Notes under the pieces: model-generated
What the model saw: the letters and a program-made list of their open reading frames with translations, nothing else
Database searches by the model: none
Told to the model about the DNA's origin: nothing
Part shown: piece after piece, positions 53,429-61,500 of the stretch
How the letters are laid out: each line of letters starts with the position of its first letter
How positions within the stretch are numbered: the stretch's first letter is position 1
Made by a program: the position numbers and the translations under genes
Assembly (NCBI RefSeq): GCF_013294015.1
Contig: NZ_JABSNO010000001.1
Coordinates: forward strand, 62,001 to 126,000
Length of the DNA stretch: 64,000 nt
DNA from: Frigoriflavimonas asaccharolytica
GTDB lineage: Bacteria; Bacteroidota; Bacteroidia; Flavobacteriales; Weeksellaceae
Reading direction: 5' to 3'

Positions 53429-53965
53429 ATGGAAAAAACAACATTAATTTCAAAATTAAAAGAGACAATCATCAATGTTCCAGATTTTCCTATTGAGGGA
53501 ATTCAATTTAAAGACATTACGCCTATATTTTTAAATCCAAAATTGTACGAGGAGGTAATCGAAGATTTAGCAAATTTCAGTCGTGGGAAAGTAGATGCAG
53601 TGGTAGGCATTGAAAGTAGAGGCTACCTTTTCGGAATTGGTATTGCAATCGCTTTAGACGTTCCATTCATATTAATAAGAAAAAAAGGCAAACTTCCACC
53701 ACCATTTGTATCCGAAAAATATGATCTAGAATATGGTACCTCCGAAATAGAAATGCGAGAAGGCCAAATAAAACCTGGTCAAAAAATTCTAATACATGAT
53801 GATCTTCTTGCAACTGGCGGCACTACAGAAGCTGCCTCAAGATTAGTAGAGAAACAAGGCGCAATTGTGAGTCAATTTAGTTTTCTTATTGGTTTAAAAG
53901 ATTTAGAAGGTCAGAAAAAACTAGAGCAATTTGGAGCCGAAATTTACGAAGTTTTACAATTTTAA
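53429..53965 (+). CDS. apt: adenine phosphoribosyltransferase
   Basis: Starting at the ATG at 53429, 178 residues. The enzyme salvages adenine to AMP with PRPP in the cytoplasm. Family motifs are VPDFPIEGIQFKDITPIF at the N-terminus, VVGIESRGYLFG, RKKGKLPPP for the adenine loop, and the PRPP loop ILIHDDLLATGGTTEAA. Length is typical. The frame extends 11 codons into the preceding gene, but the family start is MEKTTLISKLK-like, and the ATG lies 2 nt after the previous stop. PRPP itself comes from prs, elsewhere in this window. Confidence 0.95.
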   Translation: MEKTTLISKLKETIINVPDFPIEGIQFKDITPIFLNPKLYEEVIEDLANFSRGKVDAVVGIESRGYLFGIGIAIALDVPFILIRKKGKLPPPFVSEKYDLEYGTSEIEMREGQIKPGQKILIHDDLLATGGTTEAASRLVEKQGAIVSQFSFLIGLKDLEGQKKLEQFGAEIYEVLQF

Positions 53966-54010
53966 AATTTAAAATTTCTAAATAGTATATACACACATTT
54001 AAATAAAGAA

Positions 54011-54076
54011 AGGAGGATTCCAATGAATTATCTAGTACCAAAAATAATGTTTTGTATATACCAAAGAAACCATTAA
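54011..54076 (+). CDS. candidate 17-codon small ORF with strong Shine-Dalgarno
   Basis: AGGAGG (54011-54016) stands 6 nt before an ATG at 54023, which opens a frame MNYLVPKIMFCIYQRNH closed by TAA at 54074-54076. Such a strong Shine-Dalgarno sequence is unusual in Bacteroidota, where most genes lack one. The peptide is amphipathic with no recognised motif. Its stop codon is the first bases of the -7 box of the next gene. It may be a leader peptide, a small membrane-active peptide, or chance. The listed range includes the Shine-Dalgarno. Confidence 0.4.
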   Translation, partial: RRIPMNYLVPKIMFCIYQRNH

Positions 54077-54081
54077 ATTTG
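54051..54081 (+). promoter_or_regulatory. promoter of the YfgM-like gene and ribH
   Basis: TTTG (54051-54054), a 19-nt spacer, then TAAATTTG (54074-54081), 21 nt before the ATG at 54103. It lies within and at the end of the small ORF. Confidence 0.6.
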
Positions 54082-54102
54082 CAAAATCATTTATAAAAGA
54101 TT

Positions 54103-54798
54103 ATGAGCAAGAAAAATAAAGAAATAGAAGGAAAGGAAACGGTAGAGTTTTTTCAAGAATTGGACAAAGACGCGCTAAAAACCGAAAAATTTGTAGAAAG
54201 AAATGCCAAACTTTTAGGTATTATATTCGGTGCTTTGGTGCTTGGTGTTTTAGGCTATTTCGTTTATCAACAGTATGTTGTAGCTCCTAAAAATGAAGAG
54301 GCGATGAAAAGTTATTTCTCTGCACAGAAGAATCTTACGGCTGGAAAAGACACTTTAGCTTTAGGTGGTAAATCTGCTGCAAACCCAGGATTTCTTGGTA
54401 CTTATGAAAAATATTCTGGCACAAACGTGGGAAAATTATCTGCATATAATGCTGGCTTATTAAAATTTAAAGAAGGAAAATTTCAAGAATCTTATGATCT
54501 CTTAGATAAATTTTCTTCTGGAAATGGAATTCTTATGGCTTTAAAATATGGAGCAATGGCAGATGCACAATCCAATTTAAACAAAAGCGAAGAGGCAATG
54601 TCTCTTATTGATAAAGCTGTTTCTGCTTCAGATGATATGTACACCCAATATTATTTCAGCAGAAAAGGTGGAATACTCGCTTTAGCGTTGAACAAAAAAG
54701 ATGTTGCCAAAAAGTATTTCTCAAGTATTGGAGAAAAATATCAGGAATATGACAATGGCACTTCTGATGCTTACGTAGAAATGGTAAAATATTATTAA
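54103..54798 (+). CDS. YfgM-like membrane-anchored TPR protein
   Basis: The 231-residue protein has a charged cytoplasmic N-terminus (~36 residues), one membrane helix (about 37-57, LLGIIFGALVLGVLGYFVY) and a periplasmic part with TPR-like helical repeats (YNAGLLKFKEGKFQESYDLL, ADAQSNLNKSEEAMSLIDKA, ALALNKKDVAKKYF). This layout is that of YfgM, a chaperone-associated protein that works with PpiD at the Sec translocon in E. coli. A PpiD-like protein is encoded elsewhere in this window. ribH follows after 11 nt. Confidence 0.82.
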   Translation: MSKKNKEIEGKETVEFFQELDKDALKTEKFVERNAKLLGIIFGALVLGVLGYFVYQQYVVAPKNEEAMKSYFSAQKNLTAGKDTLALGGKSAANPGFLGTYEKYSGTNVGKLSAYNAGLLKFKEGKFQESYDLLDKFSSGNGILMALKYGAMADAQSNLNKSEEAMSLIDKAVSASDDMYTQYYFSRKGGILALALNKKDVAKKYFSSIGEKYQEYDNGTSDAYVEMVKYY

Positions 54799-54809
54799 AT
54801 AAAATAAAA

Positions 54810-55298
54810 ATGGCTACAGTTAATCTATCCGATTATCGCCCTTTAAAAATTTCCAATGCCGATGATTTTACCATCGGCATTGTGGTTTCAGAATGGAATG
54901 GTTTCGTTACCAACAACCTTCGAGATGCCGCTTTAGAAATTTTAGAAAAAGAAGGCGTAAATTCTAAAAACATAACAGTACATGCAGTTCCTGGCGCTTT
55001 TGAATTGTGTTTTGCAAGCATGCAACTTTGCAAATCTAAAAAATACGATGCTGTAATTGCAATCGGTTGCGTCATTCGTGGCGAAACACCTCATTTTGAA
55101 TTTGTTTGCTCTGCAGTTGCACAAGGCATCAAAGATTGTAATATTCTTACAGATATTCCCGCAATTTTTTGTGTGCTTACAGATGATAAAAAAGAACATT
55201 CTATTGCAAGAAGTGGCGGCGATTTGGGCAACAAAGGTGTAGAAGCTGCCGTAACTGCTTTGCATATGATAGATTTTAAAAGAAAATTAACAAAGTAA
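54810..55298 (+). CDS. ribH: 6,7-dimethyl-8-ribityllumazine synthase
   Basis: The 162-residue enzyme performs the penultimate step of riboflavin synthesis, condensing the pyrimidine intermediate with 3,4-dihydroxy-2-butanone 4-phosphate. Motifs are VSEWNGFVTNNLRDAA (aromatic substrate-binding), VPGAFELCFA, AIGCVIRGETPHFEFV with the catalytic His, and NKGVEAAVTALHMI at the C-terminus. It is the icosahedral or pentameric lumazine synthase type. No other rib gene is adjacent; it is co-transcribed with the YfgM-like gene. I see no FMN riboswitch upstream. Confidence 0.96.
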   Translation: MATVNLSDYRPLKISNADDFTIGIVVSEWNGFVTNNLRDAALEILEKEGVNSKNITVHAVPGAFELCFASMQLCKSKKYDAVIAIGCVIRGETPHFEFVCSAVAQGIKDCNILTDIPAIFCVLTDDKKEHSIARSGGDLGNKGVEAAVTALHMIDFKRKLTK

Positions 55299-55366
55299 CA
55301 GCTTGTATTCTTTTCAAATTTTTCAATAATTTTCGAGTGTCTAATTTTTAATTTTTAAAGAAAATC

Positions 55367-57463
55367 ATGATGAAAAATTTATTCCTACAAAAAACAAAAC
55401 CTTTCCTCTATCTCGGAGTTTTTTATCTAATTCTTTCTTTTATTTTAAGAATTGTCTTCATATTCCATCCTATTACTTCTGCAAATTTTAGTGTGTTAGA
55501 AACTTTGCAAATTCTTTTTGTAGGCTTATTGAGTGATGTTTTTGTTTTCGCGATAGGAAGTGTGATTCTTGCACTATATATGCTTTTCTTATCAAATGGA
55601 AAATACAAAAATCCGCTTGGAGCGATTGTTTTTGCAGTATTTTTATCTATATTTCTTTACGTTTGGTTGGTCCCAAATAATATTTTTAGGCAATATGGAG
55701 GCTCCATTTGGGAAATAGCAATGGCATTTATTGGGTTGAAAACCTTTCTTTTTGGTTTGATGTATTTCGCTAAAAACCATCGCACAAAAATTAGAAACAT
55801 CCTATACTTTATCACACTGTTTCTATGCGTATTCGTAATAACACAAAATGCGGTAAGCGAATATTTTTTTTGGAATGAATTCGGAGTTCGATACAATTTC
55901 ATAGCGGTAGATTATTTAATTTACACCAATGAAGTCATCGGAAACATAATGGAGAGTTATCCTGTGATTCCTCTATTTTCAATTATTGGTATTTTCACCA
56001 TTGCAATTACAATTTTCATCTATAAAAAAACAGTAGAACAATTAGAAAATCTACCAAGCATACCACAGAAAATAATACTTTTGGTTTCTTATACAGCATT
56101 ATTTATAATCAGTTTATTTGTTATTCCAAAATTTGCAACTATAAAAACAACAAACAATTTCGCTACAGAAATTCAGGCAAATGGATTGCCAAAATTTTAC
56201 AACGCATTCACGAACAATCAATTAGATTTTTTTCAATTCTATCCAGTTATTGATCAAAAGTTAGCAGAATCAACTTTTCTTGAGGATTTTCAACCTTCTA
56301 CTTTGCAAAGAAACATTGTCTCTGATTCTACAGAAATAAAGAAAAATGTAGTCTTAATTTCTATAGAAAGTCTTTCCGCAGAATTTCTAGAGCATTATGG
56401 AAATGACCAGAAAATAACCCCATTTTTAGATAGTCTTGCAGATAAATCTTTGATGTTTACCAATCTGTATGCAACCGGAAACAGAACAGTGCGAGGTTTG
56501 GAAGCTTTGACGCTTTGTATTCCACCAACTGCGGGAGAAAGCATCGTGAAAAGGAAAAACAATAAAAATAAATTTACCACAGGAAGTATTTTTAAAGAAA
56601 AAGGATATTCTACAAAATTCCTTTACGGTGGTTATAGTTATTTTGATAATATGAAGGACTTTTTCCAAGGAAATGGTTATGATATTGTAGATAGAGACAA
56701 TTTTAAAGAAGAAGAAATCACTTTTGCAAATGTATGGGGTGTTTGTGATGAAGATATGGCGAATAAAGCTATACAAACGATGAATGAAGAAGCCAAAACT
56801 GGGAAACCATTTTTCAACCATTGGATGACGGTTTCTAATCATAGACCATACACTTATCCGGAAGGGAAAATAGACATCCCGCCTTCCACAAAAAGCAGAG
56901 GAGGTGGTGTGAAATATACTGATTATGCTTTGCGGAAATTTTTTGAAATGGCAAAAAAACAGCCTTGGTATAGCAATACAGTTTTCGTAATTATTTCAGA
57001 TCATTGCGCTTCTAGTGCAGGTAGTACAGAACTTCCGATGGATAAATACAGAATACCTGCGATGGTTTTTTCCGAAGGTTTTGTAAAACCTCAAAAATTT
57101 TCTACTTTGATGTCTCAAATAGATGTGATGCCTACTCTATTTTCTTTGTTAAATTTTAATTACACCACAAAATTTTTAGGCCAAAATGTATTTGACATAA
57201 ATTACAAACCGCGTGCATATATCGCAACCTATCAAGATCTTGGTTTAATAAAAGACGATAGATTGACAATTATTTCGCCTACCAGAAAAATAAAACAATA
57301 CCAATTATCATTAAAAGATTCTAATCTTCCGCAAGATTTTAAACTGATTTATGATGAAACTTTATTAAAAGATAAAAATGAAAATTTAGTTCAAAAAACG
57401 GTTGCAACCTATCAAAGTGTTTCTTATTGGCTAGAAAATAATAAATTGAATCAAAAGAAATAA
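55367..57463 (+). CDS. LTA-synthase-family protein (sulfatase-fold membrane enzyme)
   Basis: The 698-residue protein has five membrane helices in the first ~260 residues and an extracytoplasmic sulfatase-like domain. Domain motifs are VVLISIESLSAEFLEHYG (first metal Glu), ATGNRTVRGLEALTL with the candidate Thr nucleophile, HWMTVSNHRPYTYP, and VIISDHCASSAGS with Asp/His metal ligands. In Gram-positives LtaS polymerises glycerol phosphate; in Gram-negatives relatives transfer phosphoglycerol or phosphoethanolamine to periplasmic or outer-membrane glycans, so a modifying role is more likely. It appears to be monocistronic. Confidence 0.9.
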   Translation: MMKNLFLQKTKPFLYLGVFYLILSFILRIVFIFHPITSANFSVLETLQILFVGLLSDVFVFAIGSVILALYMLFLSNGKYKNPLGAIVFAVFLSIFLYVWLVPNNIFRQYGGSIWEIAMAFIGLKTFLFGLMYFAKNHRTKIRNILYFITLFLCVFVITQNAVSEYFFWNEFGVRYNFIAVDYLIYTNEVIGNIMESYPVIPLFSIIGIFTIAITIFIYKKTVEQLENLPSIPQKIILLVSYTALFIISLFVIPKFATIKTTNNFATEIQANGLPKFYNAFTNNQLDFFQFYPVIDQKLAESTFLEDFQPSTLQRNIVSDSTEIKKNVVLISIESLSAEFLEHYGNDQKITPFLDSLADKSLMFTNLYATGNRTVRGLEALTLCIPPTAGESIVKRKNNKNKFTTGSIFKEKGYSTKFLYGGYSYFDNMKDFFQGNGYDIVDRDNFKEEEITFANVWGVCDEDMANKAIQTMNEEAKTGKPFFNHWMTVSNHRPYTYPEGKIDIPPSTKSRGGGVKYTDYALRKFFEMAKKQPWYSNTVFVIISDHCASSAGSTELPMDKYRIPAMVFSEGFVKPQKFSTLMSQIDVMPTLFSLLNFNYTTKFLGQNVFDINYKPRAYIATYQDLGLIKDDRLTIISPTRKIKQYQLSLKDSNLPQDFKLIYDETLLKDKNENLVQKTVATYQSVSYWLENNKLNQKK

Positions 57464-57557
57464 GGCTATTAAATATTATAAAATCTCTACGAAATTAATT
57501 TAATTAGCTTTTAATTTAATTTTGTACTTTTAAAATTCAAAAAATAAAAAACTAGAT

Positions 57558-58415
57558 ATGAAATGGACAAATGATTCTGGCGGAAACGTGGAAGATAGAA
57601 GAGGAACTGGAAGCGGAGGCGGAAAGCTTGTTGGTGGCGGATTGGGAACTTTAATAGTTGCAGCCATCATATTTTTTCTTGGCGGAGATCCTTCTGCTTT
57701 AATTTCTAGTGGAATGCAACAACAGTCTGCACAGACAGAACAAAGAGATTTAACTTCAGAAGAGCAGCAAATTTATAAATTTGTGGACATGCTTGCCAAA
57801 GAAAATATAGAAACTTGGACTGCAGAATTTCAAAAAATGGGAATGCAATACCGAGAACCAAAAGTAGTCATTTTTGAAAACGGAACGCAATCTGGATGCG
57901 GACCAGCAGCGTCTTCTATGGGACCATTTTATTGCCCAGCAGACGAAACCATCTATATGGACATGAGTTTTTTTGGCGAACTTCAACGTAAATTTGGTGC
58001 AAAAGTTACAGAATTTTCCATCGCTTATGTGCTTGCTCACGAGGTTGGTCATCATGTACAAACCGTATTAGGAACCTCGGGAAAAGTAGATCAATTGAGA
58101 AGAAGTGGCAAATATTCTGAGGCAAAGATGAACAGAGTATCTGTAGCTACAGAATTGCAAGCAGATTTCTACGCCGGAGTTTGGGCAAAAAAAACAGATC
58201 AGCGAGAAAATTTTCTCGAGCCAGGAGATATCCAAAGTGCTATGGAAGCAGCGGCTGCAGTTGGAGATGATAATATTCAGAAACGTTCGCAAGGTTACGT
58301 AAACCAAGAAGGTTTCACACACGGAAGTTCTGCGCAAAGGCAAGAATGGTTCATGAAAGGCTACAATACTGGAGATATAAGACAGGGAGATACTTTTAAT
58401 GCTCTGCTGAAATAA
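57558..58415 (+). CDS. YpfJ-type neutral zinc metallopeptidase
   Basis: The 285-residue protein has a Gly-rich N-terminus, one membrane helix (about 25-43) and a zinc-peptidase domain with H161-E162-x-x-H165 in HEVGHHVQ and a probable third ligand E199 in ATELQADFYAGVW. SGCGPAASSMGPFYCPAD carries two cysteines that may form a disulfide. It matches the YpfJ family (DUF2342-like zinc peptidases) of unknown substrate, acting in the periplasm. Length is typical. It lies 94 bp after the LTA-synthase-like gene, so linkage is unclear. Confidence 0.9.
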   Translation: MKWTNDSGGNVEDRRGTGSGGGKLVGGGLGTLIVAAIIFFLGGDPSALISSGMQQQSAQTEQRDLTSEEQQIYKFVDMLAKENIETWTAEFQKMGMQYREPKVVIFENGTQSGCGPAASSMGPFYCPADETIYMDMSFFGELQRKFGAKVTEFSIAYVLAHEVGHHVQTVLGTSGKVDQLRRSGKYSEAKMNRVSVATELQADFYAGVWAKKTDQRENFLEPGDIQSAMEAAAAVGDDNIQKRSQGYVNQEGFTHGSSAQRQEWFMKGYNTGDIRQGDTFNALLK

Positions 58416-58546
58416 TTCAAAAATAAATCCATTTAAACTAAATTTCGCGTAAATTAAATTTTATGCGATTTTTTTTGGGAAATTTTACAAAATCTTCGTT
58501 ATAATTTTAAGAATTAATTATATAAAGAAAATAAATGTAAACTTAT

Positions 58547-58554
58547 TATCTTTG
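58547..58554 (+). promoter_or_regulatory. -7 box overlapping the first possible start codon of tamB
   Basis: TATCTTTG, a perfect TAnnTTTG, whose last base is the first base of the GTG at 58554. Transcription would begin about 4-6 nt later, after that GTG. No clear TTG is at the -33 position. Confidence 0.45.
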
Positions 58555-58571
58555 TGCCAAATAAACTTCAT

Positions 58572-61500
58572 TTGAAAATAAACGGAAAAAAAATAGCGAA
58601 AATTACGGGCATCGCGGTAGCAAGCATTATTGTTTTGCTTATTTTACTCGTATTAAGTCTCCAAATTCCTGCAGTGCAAAATTTTGCAAAAGGAAAATTG
58701 GTTAATTATCTAGAAGATAAAATAAAAACGGACGTTAGTTTAGAAAGAATTTATATTGATTTTCCATCCAGCTTGGTGATGGAAAAATTGTATTTGAAAG
58801 GGCAAAAACAAGATACTCTTCTTTATGTAAAAAAATTAGATGTAGGTATAGATTTACTTCAATTAGTTAATAGTAAAGCAGATATTACCTCTATAGATTT
58901 AGAAACTGTGAGAGCAAATGTGGTTCGAGATAAAAGCGGAAAATTTAATTTTGATTATATTCTAGATGCTTTTGCGACCAAAGATGAGGAGGAAAGCACT
59001 TCCAAACCTTTCATAATTTCTTTAGACAAAATAAAAATTAAAGATTTAGGAGTTAATTTCACCGACAATCAAGCTAGAAATGATATTAAATTCTACGTGA
59101 AATCTTTTGATACGCGTGTACAAAAATTTGATCTAGATAAAAATAATTTCGCGGTAAACAATATTAATGTAGACGGGCTAAAATTAAAACTAAAGCAGGA
59201 CTTGGTAGAAGAAATAGCCAAAAAAACTGAAAAGACAGTGGATTCTATGGCCGCCGAAAATCCGTTTAAAATCGCGTTGAATAGAATAAAATTAACCAAC
59301 TTCGATATAGATTATGGAGATGATATTTCTAAAACCTACTCTACTATTAAATTTCAAGAATTAAGTACAAAAATAAATCAATTAGATTTAGAAAATAGCC
59401 AATTTAATGTAGACAATGTATTGCTAAAAGGTGCAAATATTGATGCTAAATTATTTTTAGCAGCCACCAAAAAAGCCAATACAGAAAATATTTCTTCACC
59501 TAAAACCGAAAGCAAACCTATGCAAATAAGCTTAAGGAAATTGCTTTTTGAGGATGTGAAATTAGTATACAACAATACTGCAGAGCCAATTGCACCTGCT
59601 GGAATGGATTTCAATCATCTCAATTTTTCTAAAATGAATGTAGAAGTTCGCAATTTCAAAATGATTGAGGGAACTTTTGCAGGAACTGTAAATAGCGCAG
59701 AAATTCAAGAATCTCGTGGTTTGAATATTCAAAAATTTAATACAGATTTTGTGTATGAGGATAAACAAGCTTATTTAAAAGATCTCTATCTGCAAACACC
59801 GCAAACCGTATTAAAAGATGAATTGGTTTTGAATTATAATTCCATCGAGCAACTTTCTGCAAAACCTGGGAAAGTAGAAATAATGGCAAACATCGCCAAT
59901 TCAAAAATTGGTTTCAAAGATATTCTTTTGTTTGCGCCAGATTTAAGAAAGCAAGCGCCTTTTAATAAATATCCCAACGGAATTTTGAATGTGGATGCTC
60001 GTTTGAAAGGTTTTATTAATGATTTAACCATCGATAATCTGCAAGTTTCTGGTCTGGATAAAATGAAATTAGCACTATCTGGAAAGATAAAAAATGCTAC
60101 AGATCCCAGCAAATTATTCTACAATTTAAATATTAGAGAATTTTCTACTTCTGCAAGAACGATTTTTAATGTAGTGCCAAAAGGAACAATTCCAACAAAT
60201 ATTGCTTTGCCTTCTTCCATTAGTTTGAATGGTGTTGCAAAAGGAACTACACAAGTTGTGAATACCAATATGAAACTCACTTCCACGCTTGGAAATGCAA
60301 AAATTGATGCGAAATTGGATATGCGCAAAAAAAACGCAGAGCAATATAATGTGATCGCTGATCTTCAAAATCTTCAAATCGGAAAAATAATTCAGAATAA
60401 AGATTTAGGAATTATCACAGGGAAAATAGTTGCAAACGGAACTGGTTTTGATCCAAATAAAGGTATTGCAGACGTAAAAGGAAATATTGCAGCGGTAGAT
60501 TATAATAAATACCGCTACAGAAATATGAACCTAAAAGCAAAGGTGAATCGTGGAAATTATATCATCAATTTAGATTCCAAAGATCCAAACGCCAACCTTG
60601 CTATAAATGCTTCTGGAAGATTGACGGATAAAGATCCATCGGTAAAAGTTGCGGGAAATATTATTAAATTAGACCTTAATAAATTAGGTTTTTATGCAGA
60701 ACCAATGATACTTGCGGGGAAATTAGATGGTGATTTTCAAAGTCTAAATCCAGATGCATTGAATGGCGAATTAACGTTGCAAAATTTTGCAATTTCGGAT
60801 ACAAAAACGGTATTTCCTGTTCAAGAGGTCTATTTAAAAGCCGTTTCTACAGAAAGTTCAAACAGTATTTCCCTTCAATCTCAAATTGCAGATTTAGAAA
60901 TGAACGGAAAATTTAAACTTTCAGAAATTTTTGGCTCGCTTTCTAATACCATTAATGAATATTACCATTTTCAAAAAGCGGGTAAAAAAGCGAAAATAAC
61001 TGCAGGACAATTTTTCACCGTTCAAGCGCAAATAAAAGACGATGATTTATTAAGAAAATTTGTACCAGAATTAACAAGTTTCGACAATATAGATTTAACC
61101 GCAAATTACGATGCCGATTCTCAAAAACTCATCGTTAATGGTACCATTCCAAAAGTTGTGTATGGTGGAAACACGATTGAAAATGGAACGCTCAACATTA
61201 ATAATGAAAATAATGCTTTGCAATATGATGTTACTTTGGGCAAATTTGCCACTGAAAGTTTGGCTTTAAATAAGGTAAAACTCAACGGAAATTTGGCAGA
61301 AGATGTTATTTCTTATAATTTGACTACTCAAGATCAAAAAGATGTAGAACAATTTTTAATAGCAGGAACTGCGAAAACCTTTAATGATATTACAGAAATT
61401 TCTCTGAATCCAGATGGTTTAAAATTAAATTATGATAATTGGGCAGTTTCACCAAACAACAAATTACAAATAAGCAGCAAAGGTTTTTATGCAGATCAAT

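Noticed and set aside
55367-57463. Genuine lipoteichoic acid synthase
   Set aside because: The cell is Gram-negative; a phosphoglycerol- or phosphoethanolamine-transferase role is more likely, so only the family name is used.
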